Positions 16,449 through 25,930 are shown, numbered from the stretch's first letter. The stretch is 28,214 nucleotides of DNA from UBA4823 sp034436035 (GCA_034436035.1 DAOTVW010000295.1:1-28214); one strand, 5' to 3'. Notes: generated from the letters alone by a model not told the origin. Numbers and translations: made by a program.

Positions 16449-17852
16449 TTAAGCAACGGCTTGAAGTTTACGCGCTTTTTCTACCGCTTCTTCAATTGTT
16501 CCTACCATCATAAAGGCTTGTTCCGGAAGGTCATCATATTTTCCATCCAATATTTCCCGAAATCCACGCACGGTCTCTTTCAATGGGACATAACGCCCTT
16601 CCTGACCAGTGAACTGTTGGGCTACAAAAAATGGCTGAGAGAAGAAGCGTTCGATCTTCCGAGCGCGCGCAACAATCAATTTATCATCTTCGCTTAATTC
16701 ATCAATACCTAATATTGCAATAATATCTTGTAAATCTTTATATCGTTGTAAAACTTGCTGAACTTCGCGTGCGGTGGTGTAATGCTCCAAACCGACAATG
16801 TTCGGATCCAAAATTCGCGAAGTAGAAGCTAATGGATCAACCGCTGGATAAATCCCTTTCTCGGCAATTGCACGCTCCAATGCGATGGTCGCGTCTAAGT
16901 GAGTAAACGTTGCCACTGGCGCCGGGTCAGAATAATCATCGGCTGGGACATAAACCGCCTGCATCGAAGTAATTGAACCAGTCCTGGTAGAGGTGATCCG
17001 TTCTTGAAGCTCACCCATTTCTGTTGCCAAAGTGGGCTGATACCCAACTGCGGAAGGCATTCTCCCTAATAAAGCGGATACTTCCGATCCAGACATACTG
17101 AAGCGGAAAATATTATCAATAAAAAGAAGCACATCGCGGCCCTGATCGCGGAAATATTCTGCCATGGATAAAGCAGATAATGCTACACGCAAACGAGCAC
17201 CAGAAGGTTCGTTCATTTGACCAAATACCATCACGGTATCTTTCATCACGCCGGATTCGAGCATCTCTCGATACAATTGCGTTCCTTCTCTAGTGCGTTC
17301 TCCTACCCCAGCAAAAACCGAGTTCCCCTGATGGACAGTTGCAATTGAGCGGATCAATTCCATGATAATCACGGTTTTTCCCACCCCCGCACCCCCAAAA
17401 ATACCGGTTTTACCGCCGCGCGTGAAAGGAGCAATTAAATCAATTACTTTAATGCCCGTTTCAAACACCTCTACTCGCGTTGATTGCTCAGAAAAAGGTG
17501 GAGCTGAACGATGAATCGGGTAATACATGTGCGCTTCTACTGGGCCTTTGCGATCCACTGGCTTACCTAATACATTAAATACCCTTCCCAGCGTTTCTGG
17601 TCCTACTGGTACCATAATTGGATTGCCAGTTGCAAAAGCAGTTGCGCCTCTTTGTAATCCATCCGTAGAATCCATCGAAACACAGCGCACCCAATTATTG
17701 CCAAGGTGTTTTTGCACTTCCAAAACCAACGGGTCTTTATCTTCCCGTGGGATTTCTACAGCATCAAATACCTCCGGTAACTGATCGGGGGGAAATTCTA
17801 CATCTACAACACCCCCTAAAACTTGTACAACTCTTCCTTTTGCCGCTATCAT
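16449..17852 (-). CDS. atpD: F1-ATPase beta subunit
   Basis: The 467-residue catalytic subunit of ATP synthase. Features in order: the beta-barrel start MIAAKGRVVQVLGGVVDVEF, the P-loop GGAGVGKT at 153-160, GERTREG with the catalytic Glu about 30 residues later, DNIFRFS, and the C-terminal helical domain. I start it at the ATG at 17852, which has GGAGG four to five bases upstream; the frame is open 32 codons further but that extension runs into the end of atpG and has no family resemblance. It lies 43 bp behind atpG. In the synthesis direction it makes ATP from proton motive force; the pump hppA may feed the same gradient. Confidence 0.98.
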   Translation of the reverse strand: MIAAKGRVVQVLGGVVDVEFPPDQLPEVFDAVEIPREDKDPLVLEVQKHLGNNWVRCVSMDSTDGLQRGATAFATGNPIMVPVGPETLGRVFNVLGKPVDRKGPVEAHMYYPIHRSAPPFSEQSTRVEVFETGIKVIDLIAPFTRGGKTGIFGGAGVGKTVIIMELIRSIATVHQGNSVFAGVGERTREGTQLYREMLESGVMKDTVMVFGQMNEPSGARLRVALSALSMAEYFRDQGRDVLLFIDNIFRFSMSGSEVSALLGRMPSAVGYQPTLATEMGELQERITSTRTGSITSMQAVYVPADDYSDPAPVATFTHLDATIALERAIAEKGIYPAVDPLASTSRILDPNIVGLEHYTTAREVQQVLQRYKDLQDIIAILGIDELSEDDKLIVARARKIERFFSQPFFVAQQFTGQEGRYVPLKETVRGFREILDGKYDDLPEQAFMMVGTIEEAVEKARKLQAVA

Positions 17853-17895
17853 CTTGCCTCCGTGAATATTAGTATAACTGTATCGATACTCATTT

Positions 17896-18792
17896 TTAAA
17901 ATTCTGCCGATAGAGCTTCCGCGCCGCCAGCGATATCAAGCATTTCATTCGTTATTGTCTGCTGACGAGCTTTGTTGTATTCCAGCTGCAACGCCCCTGC
18001 CAGCTCCGTTGCTGCATCAGTAGCATTTTTCATCGCTACCATTCGAGCTGCATGTTCGCTCGCTTGAGATTCTAAAATAGCTTGGTAAACTTGTAAGGCG
18101 GTGAAGCGAGGCACTATTTGATCCAATATTGCATGAACTCCCGGTTCATAGATATATGCTGGATCAATATGATGGTTGTTTTGGTCAAAGGTTTGCACCC
18201 TTCCTTCTCCGGTTTGGTATTCAAGGGGAAGCAATTTTTTACTCGTTGGAACTTGCTTCACCATATTAATGAAATCGGTATAGATTAAATAAACCTCATC
18301 AGCCCTACCGGAGAGAAATTCATCCACAACTAAATGGCCGATCGCAGCGACATCTTGAAATGTTGGAGCAGCCGGGATGTTACTAAATTCAGCAATAACA
18401 TCCATTCTCCTACGAATTAACATATCCCGTCCTTTTCGCCCCACTGCAACATATTTTACGGGTACAAGGGAATGAACAAAATGCTGCTGGGTATATCGGA
18501 TAATATTCGTATTATATGCGCCAGCCAAGCCACGATCACCGCTAATCACTACAGCCAATATATTGTTGACTTCATTACGCTTGACTAAAAGTGGGTGCAA
18601 ATTTTCTTTTCCAGGTTGCCGAGCAATATCGCGTAATACCTGCCAGGCTTTTGTAGCATAAGGTCGGGTTTGCATCACCGCTGCCATGCTCTTACGCACT
18701 TTGCTTGCGCTCACTGCTTGCAAGGCGCGGGTAACCTGCGAAATATTTTTGATACTTTTAATCCTTAATCGCACTTCTCTGGCATTTGGCAT
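17896..18792 (-). CDS. atpG: F1-ATPase gamma subunit
   Basis: The 298-residue central stalk that rotates inside the alpha3-beta3 ring. It begins with REVRLRIKSIKNISQVTRAL and carries the conserved VISGDRGLAGAYN segment in the middle. It ends with the family helix containing MVAMKNATDAATEL and LEYNKARQQTITNEMLDI. Length is normal. It follows atpA by 38 bp and precedes atpD by 43 bp. Confidence 0.97.
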   Translation of the reverse strand: MPNAREVRLRIKSIKNISQVTRALQAVSASKVRKSMAAVMQTRPYATKAWQVLRDIARQPGKENLHPLLVKRNEVNNILAVVISGDRGLAGAYNTNIIRYTQQHFVHSLVPVKYVAVGRKGRDMLIRRRMDVIAEFSNIPAAPTFQDVAAIGHLVVDEFLSGRADEVYLIYTDFINMVKQVPTSKKLLPLEYQTGEGRVQTFDQNNHHIDPAYIYEPGVHAILDQIVPRFTALQVYQAILESQASEHAARMVAMKNATDAATELAGALQLEYNKARQQTITNEMLDIAGGAEALSAEF

Positions 18793-18830
18793 GGTTTCTA
18801 TTCCTTATCCACTACTGGTATCGCACAACC

Positions 18831-20492
18831 TTATAGCCAGGTGGATTTAAAATTGTCTAATGCAGCAATGAGTTTTTGGCGGGTTTCGTCGCTGATGATT
18901 TTCTTTTCCCCGATATCTTTCACAATTTCAGGGTATGATGATTCCATGAACTTTATTAAAGAAGTTTCCCATTTTTTCATCAACTCTAAAGGTACCTCAT
19001 CCGCATAACCCTGCGTTCCTGCAAAAAGAACAATCACTTGATGCTCCAAAGACATCGGTTCATATTGGGGTTGTTTCAATATCTCTTGTAAGTGCTGCCC
19101 GCGGTTCAACTGCGCCTTGGTCGCCTTATCGAGATCAGAACCAAACTGGGCAAAGGCAGCCAATTCACGGAATGCTGCCATATCTAATCTCAATCGCCCT
19201 GCTACCTGCTTCATCGCTTTGGTTTGGGCGTCTCCACCCACTCGCGATACCGAAATACCCACATTCACTGCCGGGCGAATTCCAGCATAAAATAAGTTGT
19301 TCTCGAGATATATTTGTCCATCGGTGATGGAGATCACGTTAGTTGGAATATAAGCAGAGACATCCCCGAGTAAGGTCTCAATAATCGGTAAGGCAGTCAG
19401 GGAACCGCCCGATCCCTTCCGTTTTACAACTTTGTACTTTTCGGCATCTGCCATGTCTTTCAAGGCAGTTTGTGCATCGTGCAACGCTCTTGGCCCACCG
19501 TAAACCACTCCATTTACACTATCTTTCAGCTCTGCTAATTTCTCATTAAACGCAGCTGGAACAATGACATATTCATCTGCCAAACGCGAGGCACGTTCTA
19601 ACAATCGGGAATGTAAATAAAAAACATCACCTGGATACGCTTCTCGCCCAGGCGGACGACGTAATAATAAACTGACCTGACGGTACGCCCAGGCATGCTT
19701 GGAAAGGTCGTCATATACCACAAGAGCGTCTCGCCCGGTTTCCATAAACTCCTCTCCAATAGCACAACCGGCATAAGGGGCAATGTATTGCATGGCAGCC
19801 GGCTCATCCGCAGCTGCGACGACGACAATCGTATAGTCCATTGCACCAAATTTTTCTAAGGTAGCCACAGTGCGGGCGATTGCAGCTTTTTTCTGCCCTA
19901 TGGCAACATAGATACAATACAAATCTTTTCCTTTTTGATTGATGATTGTATCAATTGCCAATGCTGTTTTCCCGGTTTGACGATCACCAATGATTAATTC
20001 ACGCTGACCACGCCCAATGGGAATCATCGAATCGATGGCTTTGATACCAGTTTGAACCGGTGTGTCTACATCTTTTCGGTAAACAACCCCTGGTGCAATC
20101 CGTTCAATTGGGCGAAAATGATCAAAACGGATTGCCCCTTTTCCATCAACAGGCTCTCCTAAGGCATTCACAACGCGGCCAATTAATCCATCACCCACCG
20201 GAACAGAAGCAATTCGCCCACTAGAACGAACTTCCATCCCCTCTTCAATTCCGGAGTAATCTCCAAGGATAGTCACCCCAACCAGGTCCTCTTCTAAGTT
20301 GAACGCAATACCCATCACCCCGTTTGAGAATTCGACCAATTCTTGGGCGCGAACATTACTTAATCCCCGGACACGGGCGATTCCATCGCCTGCTTCCACC
20401 ACCGCACCAACATCCCGAACCTGGTACTCGGGTTGGAAAGTCTCAATTTGCTTTTGTAACTCCGATGAGATTTGATGGATTAAATCCGACAT
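18831..20492 (-). CDS. atpA: F1-ATPase alpha subunit
   Basis: The 553-residue non-catalytic nucleotide-binding subunit of ATP synthase. The P-loop is GDRQTGKT at 169-176, and EEDLVGVTILGDYS, ISVSRVGGDAQTKAM and RELAAFAQFGSDLD are typical alpha segments. It is about 40 residues longer than usual, mostly at the C-terminal end. GGAGG lies four bases before the ATG. Unusually, the gene upstream is an M42 aminopeptidase, not atpH, so the F0 subunits a, b and c and the delta subunit must be encoded elsewhere. No clear promoter is seen in the 60-bp gap before it, so it may be read through from the peptidase gene. Confidence 0.98.
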   Translation of the reverse strand: MSDLIHQISSELQKQIETFQPEYQVRDVGAVVEAGDGIARVRGLSNVRAQELVEFSNGVMGIAFNLEEDLVGVTILGDYSGIEEGMEVRSSGRIASVPVGDGLIGRVVNALGEPVDGKGAIRFDHFRPIERIAPGVVYRKDVDTPVQTGIKAIDSMIPIGRGQRELIIGDRQTGKTALAIDTIINQKGKDLYCIYVAIGQKKAAIARTVATLEKFGAMDYTIVVVAAADEPAAMQYIAPYAGCAIGEEFMETGRDALVVYDDLSKHAWAYRQVSLLLRRPPGREAYPGDVFYLHSRLLERASRLADEYVIVPAAFNEKLAELKDSVNGVVYGGPRALHDAQTALKDMADAEKYKVVKRKGSGGSLTALPIIETLLGDVSAYIPTNVISITDGQIYLENNLFYAGIRPAVNVGISVSRVGGDAQTKAMKQVAGRLRLDMAAFRELAAFAQFGSDLDKATKAQLNRGQHLQEILKQPQYEPMSLEHQVIVLFAGTQGYADEVPLELMKKWETSLIKFMESSYPEIVKDIGEKKIISDETRQKLIAALDNFKSTWL

Positions 20493-20552
20493 ACTTCCTC
20501 CAAAATTATTTTGTTACAAGGGTTCTCACTGATTCACCATTGGCAGCGAGTT

Positions 20553-21638
20553 TCAGGCTAATTGTGAATTATCTGTTAAACCGGCCACGGTTTCCGCATC
20601 TAACTTTTTAATGACTGCACTTAACAAATCGGCAGCATGTTCAAAATCATCTTTATGGATGATCGAGCTATGCGAATGTATGTGTCGTGCGGCAACACCA
20701 ATCACAGCGGTAGGGACGCCAATATGATGCAAATGGATTGCTGCGCCATCTGTTGAACCACCTTCAATAGACGAGACCTGTATTGGAATCGACATTTCTT
20801 GCGCCGTGTTCAAGATCAAATCGCGTAATTTTTGATTTGGGATCATGCGAGCTTCATACAATAAAATTGTCGGACCTTTACCTAATTTCACCGATGATTC
20901 TTCCGGTTTTATACCTGGCACATCTCCAGCGATATCCGATTCAAGCACAATGGCTACATGAGGGTCAATTGCCCGTACACTGGTTGTCGCCCCACGTAAA
21001 CCGACTTCTTCTTGCACTGTCGCAACACCATATACTGTATTGGGATGATCCATCTGCTGTAATTTATCCAGTGCAGCCACTACCAACGCTACACCCACGC
21101 GATCATCAAAGGCTTTCGATAAATAGGTTTTCTGGTTTGCGAGAACAACGAAATCTGCCCGCGGCACAATAACATCTCCAGGCCGTACTCCTGCTTCTTC
21201 TACTTCAGCTTTGCTCGTTGCGCCAATATCGATATACATTTCAGACTTTTCAACCACCTTTTTACGCTCATCCGGCGAGAGTAAATGAGGGGGTTTCGCT
21301 CCAATCAAGCCAACCACATCTCCCTTTTGTGTTTTAATCAAAACTCGTTGCCCGAGTAGCACTTGATCAAACCAACCCCCCAATGGCAAAAACTTAATAA
21401 ATCCTTCTTCGGTGATGAACTTGACCATAAAGCCAATTTCATCCATGTGTCCAGCAAGCATCACACGCGGAGTTTCCTGCAAACCTTGTTTTCTACAGAT
21501 AACGCTGCCCAATTTATCCTGGCTCAATTCTCCATAATTCTTCAAATAAGAACGAACCACCTCCCTTACAGGCGATTCATAACCAGCAACACCATGCGCT
21601 TCGGTCAATTCTTTGAGGACTTTTTCTGTATTGATCAT
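20553..21638 (-). CDS. M42 family metallo-aminopeptidase
   Basis: A 361-residue dinuclear metallopeptidase of the M42 (TET/FrvX-type) family, which trims amino acids from short peptides as a large cytoplasmic oligomer. The ligand set is visible: H64 and D66 in GHMDEIG, D178 in FDDRVG, the catalytic and ligand pair E210-E211 in QEEVGLRGA, D235 in ESDIAGD, and the final His in HSHSSIIHKDD. GGGAG lies five bases before the ATG. A promoter with an 18-bp spacer is at 21692-21721. Family members were long called endoglucanases; peptidase activity is the likelier role. It stands directly before the F1-ATPase genes. Confidence 0.93.
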   Translation of the reverse strand: MINTEKVLKELTEAHGVAGYESPVREVVRSYLKNYGELSQDKLGSVICRKQGLQETPRVMLAGHMDEIGFMVKFITEEGFIKFLPLGGWFDQVLLGQRVLIKTQKGDVVGLIGAKPPHLLSPDERKKVVEKSEMYIDIGATSKAEVEEAGVRPGDVIVPRADFVVLANQKTYLSKAFDDRVGVALVVAALDKLQQMDHPNTVYGVATVQEEVGLRGATTSVRAIDPHVAIVLESDIAGDVPGIKPEESSVKLGKGPTILLYEARMIPNQKLRDLILNTAQEMSIPIQVSSIEGGSTDGAAIHLHHIGVPTAVIGVAARHIHSHSSIIHKDDFEHAADLLSAVIKKLDAETVAGLTDNSQLA

Positions 21639-21691
21639 CTTATCTCCCTTTTATTATTTTCTCTTAATCGATCCCATAATCGCACTCGTTT

Positions 21692-21721
21692 ATTATAAAA
21701 ACCAAAAGCATTGGCTTTCAA
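21692..21721 (-). promoter_or_regulatory. Sigma-70-type promoter of the M42 gene and possibly the F1-ATPase operon
   Basis: On the minus strand TTGAAA (21716-21721) and TATAAT (21692-21697) are 18 bp apart. The start would fall near 21685, about 45 bp before the M42 ATG. Confidence 0.6.
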
Positions 21722-21798
21722 AACGATGAAATGATACCCGAAAGCAGCGTGCTTGTAAAGTAGGCTAGAAAAAAGTGCTTTCATGAACTGTTATTCAT

Positions 21799-22656
21799 TC
21801 ATTCTGAATTTTCTTTATGGTTTTCCGGTGGTCTAGCACGGGCATCCTTACCTAATTCGCGGCTGCGTTCATAGGCAGCCCATATAGCCCGAGATATCGC
21901 TGTTCGGAAACCTGCTTTTTCGAGATAATAAAGTGCTGCTGCACTCGTGCCGCCGGGGGAGGTGACCTCATTCCGTAATCTGGCGAGATGAACTTGATCT
22001 TCCCGGCGCAGGTAATAATCTACCGAGCCGCGCACAGTTTTTGCCACCAATTGTTCTGCGATACGGCGGGGAAACCCCAGGTGTACCCCGGCATCCACCA
22101 TGGCTTCCATAAATAGAAATACATAGGCTGGACCTGTCCCGGAAAGTGCGGTTGCCATGTCGAGATAATTTTCTTCTTCGACAAAAATCTCCTCACCGAG
22201 GGCGGTTAGAATCCGCTTTGCTTTTGCTTTTTGTTCCTCGGTGACCATTGGTGAAACAGTCCAGACGGTAATTCCTTCCCCTATCTGTGCCGGAGTGTTG
22301 GGCATGGAACGCACCACGTAGGGATGGTTTAGTCCTTGAGAAATTTTTTCAATCGGTGCCCCAGCCACAATGGAAAGTACCAGGGCTCCTGGCTGAATAT
22401 TGCCATGCAATCCCTTTAAAACGCGATCCAATTTTTGTGGTTTCACCGATAAGACCACAACTTCTGCCATTTGAGCCGCTTTCGCATTTTCTATTTCGAT
22501 GGCAATGTTATATCGTTTTTGAAGGTCTGTTAATCGTTCAATACTAGGACCTGCGGCAATTAAATTTTCTGGCTTCTCCAGCTTTTGACGGATAAGACCA
22601 CCGATCATTGCTTCTGCCATCACACCAGGACCAATAAAAGCTATTTTCCCGTCCAT
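21799..22656 (-). CDS. proC: Pyrroline-5-carboxylate reductase
   Basis: A 285-residue cytoplasmic enzyme that reduces pyrroline-5-carboxylate to proline with NAD(P)H. The Rossmann loop is FIGPGVMAEAMIGG near the N-terminus. VVLSVKPQ, SMPNTPAQIGEG, ATALSGTGPAYVFLFMEAM and the C-terminal signature VTSPGGTSAAAL follow in the usual order. The extreme C-terminus is charged and unlike the family core. A GAGAG sequence six to ten bases upstream may serve as ribosome binding site. About 105 bp separate it from ruvA and 160 bp from the M42 gene, so it may be its own unit. Confidence 0.95.
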   Translation of the reverse strand: MDGKIAFIGPGVMAEAMIGGLIRQKLEKPENLIAAGPSIERLTDLQKRYNIAIEIENAKAAQMAEVVVLSVKPQKLDRVLKGLHGNIQPGALVLSIVAGAPIEKISQGLNHPYVVRSMPNTPAQIGEGITVWTVSPMVTEEQKAKAKRILTALGEEIFVEEENYLDMATALSGTGPAYVFLFMEAMVDAGVHLGFPRRIAEQLVAKTVRGSVDYYLRREDQVHLARLRNEVTSPGGTSAAALYYLEKAGFRTAISRAIWAAYERSRELGKDARARPPENHKENSE

Positions 22657-22762
22657 ATCACTCTCTAACTATTTACACCTTTCTTTGAAATCTGTAAAAT
22701 AAAGCATATTGTTTTTCCAATTATTTTGAATAAGTTCAACGATTGCCTGTATGACTCGCTTT

Positions 22763-23344
22763 TTATGGCGTATTGAAATAGCTCAACGCCGCTCGCAAGC
22801 GCGCCTCGACATCTTCAGGAGTGTCGCGTGGAATCGCCTGCAACGCATTCTGTGCTTCCACCACACTATAACCCAATGAAGTCAAAGCCTCAATAACCGC
22901 CAGATCCGTTTCTCCCAAGCGGGAAAGAGAATCTACCTCAGATAGCGTGCCTATTTTATCTTGCAATGTCAGGATGATCTTTTGGGCAGTTTTTCTTCCC
23001 ACTCCGGGAACACGGCTCAATAAATCCGCTTGATTTTGAATGATTGCCTTCCGCACCATATCTGCTTCAAACGTCGAGAGAATAGCCAGTGCAAGGCGCA
23101 TTCCCACACCATTAACTCCCAGAAGGAGATTAAATAGCAGGCGGGTTTCTTTTTTATCAAACCCAACCAATAATAAAGCATCCTCACGGACGATGAGCTG
23201 AGTGTATAGATGAACCGTATCTCCGATTTGATAAAGATCTCTCAGTGAGTTGGGGACATAAACATAAAAACCAATCCCATGGGTTTCAACCACCAGTCCA
23301 TCTTGTTCGATATCTCGTACAATCCCATTAATGGATGCAATCAT
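22763..23344 (-). CDS. ruvA: Holliday junction-binding protein RuvA
   Basis: A 193-residue protein that binds four-way DNA junctions as a tetramer and loads RuvB for branch migration. The OB-fold start MIASINGIVRDIEQDGLVVE, the helix-hairpin-helix segments LLLGVNGVGMRLALAIL and VPGVGRKTAQKIIL, and a C-terminal three-helix domain (SLGYSVVEAQNALQAI) are all present. It follows ruvC by 20 bp. ruvB is not found downstream: proC comes next. Confidence 0.95.
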   Translation of the reverse strand: MIASINGIVRDIEQDGLVVETHGIGFYVYVPNSLRDLYQIGDTVHLYTQLIVREDALLLVGFDKKETRLLFNLLLGVNGVGMRLALAILSTFEADMVRKAIIQNQADLLSRVPGVGRKTAQKIILTLQDKIGTLSEVDSLSRLGETDLAVIEALTSLGYSVVEAQNALQAIPRDTPEDVEARLRAALSYFNTP

Positions 23345-23364
23345 GTTTCATGCCTGATATAAAT

Positions 23365-23865
23365 TTATGAAGCGCCTGAGATACATGAATTCAGATGCTG
23401 AAATTGAATATGACATATCGCAATTGCCAAGGCGTCCGCTGCATCATCTGGTTTCGGAAGTTCCTCTAAACCCAAGCGCATCTTAACCATCATTTGGATC
23501 TGTTTTTTATCTGCCAAGCCATAACCCGTTAGAGCCTGTTTTATTTCCACCGGGGCATATTCATAGACACTCACACCTTGTTGTGCCAGGGTGAGCAATA
23601 CGACCCCGCGCGCTTGTCCGACTGTCATAGCAGTACGAGTATTCTTTTGAAAAAATAACTTCTCCACCGCACTGGAATCAGGCCGGTGGAGAAGAATAAT
23701 CGAAGATAAGCGTTGATGTAATGTCAATAACCGGTCTGTTTCATTGGAATAACTGGGGGTAGAAATCACCCCATAATCCAATGAAACAATTTCGCCATTC
23801 TCCTCTTCCCGTACAATTCCATAACCGGTCAGCGCAATACCCGGATCCAGCCCAAGTACAATCAT
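23365..23865 (-). CDS. ruvC: Holliday junction resolvase RuvC
   Basis: A 166-residue endonuclease that cuts Holliday junctions symmetrically. The acidic metal-binding residues of the family are D7 (LGLDPG), E68 (VEKLFF), and D141 and D144 (DDAADALAIAICH). I use the ATG at 23865, which places the first strand as in homologues; a GTG one codon earlier is also possible. The ribosome binding site is unclear. The order yebC-ruvC-ruvA is conserved in many bacteria and implies one transcript. Confidence 0.95.
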   Translation of the reverse strand: MIVLGLDPGIALTGYGIVREEENGEIVSLDYGVISTPSYSNETDRLLTLHQRLSSIILLHRPDSSAVEKLFFQKNTRTAMTVGQARGVVLLTLAQQGVSVYEYAPVEIKQALTGYGLADKKQIQMMVKMRLGLEELPKPDDAADALAIAICHIQFQHLNSCISGAS

Positions 23866-23873
23866 CACAACAA

Positions 23874-24629
23874 TCAGGCAGCTTCCAGTTGAGCCATGGC
23901 TTCATCACTAATCGAGAGGGTCGAATAAACCGTCTGGACGTCATCCAGTTCTTCAAGCGCTTCGATAACTTTTAACACCTGAATAGTTTCTTCTGGCGCA
24001 AGCTCGACTTCGTTGTTAGGGATCATTCTCAGCTCTGCTTCTTCAGGATGCAGCCCAGCTTTTTTCAACGCCTGACTGATATCATTGAATGCTTCAACTG
24101 GTCCGATGATTTCAATAATGTCGTCATCAATATTGACATCACTTGCCCCAGCTTCTACTGCCAGCTCAAAAATTTTATCGGGATCATTTCCTTTGCTGGG
24201 TAAGGTGAAATAGGCAGAGCGCGTGAATTGCCAGGAAACGGCTCCTGCCTCCGCCATACTACCACCAAAACGAGTCAAGACATGGCGGATTTCTGCCACA
24301 GCGCGATTGCGATTATCTGTGACCACCTCAATGATCATTGCAATCCCATGAGGACCATAGCCTTCATAGTAAATTTCTTCAAGGGCATTGCCTTCTTTTA
24401 ACTCACCAGTGCCGCGTTTAATTGCACGTTCAATATTATCCTTGGGCATATTTTGGGCACGTGCTCGATCAATGGCTAATTGAAGGCGCGTATTTGCAGA
24501 GGGATCTCCTCCACCATCACGCGCAGCTAAAACAATCTCCCGTGCCAGACGAGTGAATACTTGACCTCGCTTGGCATCCGCTGCCCCTTTTTTTCTCCGA
24601 ATGGTTGCCCAATGCGAATGACCAGACAT
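23874..24629 (-). CDS. yebC: YebC/PmpR family protein
   Basis: A 251-residue protein of the YebC family, described as DNA-binding regulators and more recently as factors that relieve ribosome stalling. It opens with the hallmark SGHSHWATIRRKKGAADAKRG and continues with the segments DNIERAIKRGTGELKEG, EGYGPHGIAMIIEVVTDNRNR and GAVSWQF. Length is normal. AGGAG lies about seven bases before the ATG. It leads ruvC by eight bases. Which of the proposed roles applies here cannot be read from sequence. Confidence 0.95.
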   Translation of the reverse strand: MSGHSHWATIRRKKGAADAKRGQVFTRLAREIVLAARDGGGDPSANTRLQLAIDRARAQNMPKDNIERAIKRGTGELKEGNALEEIYYEGYGPHGIAMIIEVVTDNRNRAVAEIRHVLTRFGGSMAEAGAVSWQFTRSAYFTLPSKGNDPDKIFELAVEAGASDVNIDDDIIEIIGPVEAFNDISQALKKAGLHPEEAELRMIPNNEVELAPEETIQVLKVIEALEELDDVQTVYSTLSISDEAMAQLEAA

Positions 24630-24789
24630 AACTGACTCCTGCTAACTTTCTATATAAATTTTATAAAATAATTTCGACACTCGTAAATACAGCTAAATTT
24701 GTAAAAACATAACCTGTTTTTCTTTTTTTCTCATTTAGTCTTACTAAATTCCATCAGTAGAGCATTAACGAGTGATGTAAATCCATTTC

Positions 24790-24798
24790 ATTATACCA
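24790..24798 (-). promoter_or_regulatory. Probable extended -10 promoter of yebC-ruvC-ruvA
   Basis: TGGTATAAT on the minus strand, just after the ino1 stop codon. The start would leave a leader of about 150 nt before yebC. No -35 is visible. Confidence 0.45.
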
Positions 24799-24802
24799 TT
24801 AC

Positions 24803-25891
24803 TCAGGCTTGGCCGTCTCCGCGGATAAAAGCTTCTGTCATTTCTCGTGCTACTTCATCACGAAATTGTTTGGGTGGTGTTTTCATAAAGTAGGATGATG
24901 GACCAATAACTGGACCACTCAAACCCCGATCGAGGGCAATTTTCGCGCACCGAATCGCGTCAATCGTCACACCGGCTGAGTTTGGTGAGTCCCAAACCTC
25001 CAATTTCGTTTCCAGATTAAGGGGCACGTTTCCAAAAGTAGTCCCTTCCATGCGAATATAACACCATTTGCGGTCGGTGAGCCATGGTACATAATCACTT
25101 GGGCCGACATGGATTTGATCATGCGGCAACTCATAAGGCATCATGCTGGTGACCGCACCGGTCTTAGAGATCTTTTTCGATTCCAGACGCTCCCGCTCCA
25201 GCATGTTCATAAAATCGGTGTTGCCACCAAAATTAAGCTGATAAGTACGGTCAATCCGCACACCTCGATCGACAAACAAATTCGTTAGCACACGATGAAG
25301 TATGGTGGCTCCTAACTGACTTTTTACATCATCGCCGATAACCGGTAATTTTCGCTCTCTAAAACGGTTCGCCCAATATTCCTGGCTTGCAATGAAAACC
25401 GGAATACCATTAACAAAAGCACAACCTGCGTCTAATACCTGCTCAACGTACCATTTGGTTGCCATCTCTGAACCGACTGGCAAGAGGTTAATCACCACAT
25501 CGGTATGGGTATCTTTCAATATTCCGACAATATCCGCAGTAGGCCCGGGAGCTTTCTTTAAAATCTGGGATAAGTATTTTCCCAACCCATCATGGGTCAT
25601 CCCTCTTGAGACAGGTACATTCAGAAAGGGCACATCACTAAACTTCATTGTATTGTTAGGATAGGAAAAAATTGCTTCAGATAAATCCTTCCCAACCTTG
25701 GTATCAACGATATCGAATGCAGCAGTGAACTCGATATCGCGAATATGATAACCGCCCAGATTGACGTGCATCAATCCGGGGATAAACTCATCATCGGCAG
25801 CATTACGATAATAATAAACCCCCTGGACTAATGATGAAGCACAATTACCCACTCCGATAATTGCGACGCGAACTTTTTTATCAGCACTCAT
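24803..25891 (-). CDS. ino1: Inositol-3-phosphate synthase
   Basis: A 362-residue NAD-dependent enzyme that cyclises glucose 6-phosphate to inositol 3-phosphate. It is of the short actinobacterial and archaeal type. The dinucleotide loop is AIIGVGNCASSL (10-21). Also seen are VINLLPVGSE, FVNGIPVFIAS, GDDVKSQLGATILHR with the catalytic-site Lys, LNFGGNTDFMN and RMEGTTFGN. I start at the ATG at 25891, which has AAGGAG six bases upstream; a TTG six codons earlier would lie over that site. A perfect-consensus promoter stands at 25931-25959. The product could serve inositol lipids or compatible solutes; the window does not say which. Confidence 0.95.
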   Translation of the reverse strand: MSADKKVRVAIIGVGNCASSLVQGVYYYRNAADDEFIPGLMHVNLGGYHIRDIEFTAAFDIVDTKVGKDLSEAIFSYPNNTMKFSDVPFLNVPVSRGMTHDGLGKYLSQILKKAPGPTADIVGILKDTHTDVVINLLPVGSEMATKWYVEQVLDAGCAFVNGIPVFIASQEYWANRFRERKLPVIGDDVKSQLGATILHRVLTNLFVDRGVRIDRTYQLNFGGNTDFMNMLERERLESKKISKTGAVTSMMPYELPHDQIHVGPSDYVPWLTDRKWCYIRMEGTTFGNVPLNLETKLEVWDSPNSAGVTIDAIRCAKIALDRGLSGPVIGPSSYFMKTPPKQFRDEVAREMTEAFIRGDGQA

Positions 25892-25930
25892 TGAGATCTC
25901 CTTATTCAATAGCTATAACGAAACACCCTG

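Noticed and set aside
17853..17948. Longer N-terminus for atpD
   Set aside because: The extra 32 residues do not resemble the beta subunit and overlap atpG; GGAGG directly precedes the ATG at 17852.
22763..23865. A missing ruvB as a sign of gene loss
   Set aside because: ruvB is often encoded away from ruvC-ruvA, so its absence from this window says little.
25892..25909. TTG start for ino1 six codons upstream
   Set aside because: It would place the start on top of the AAGGAG that serves the ATG at 25891.
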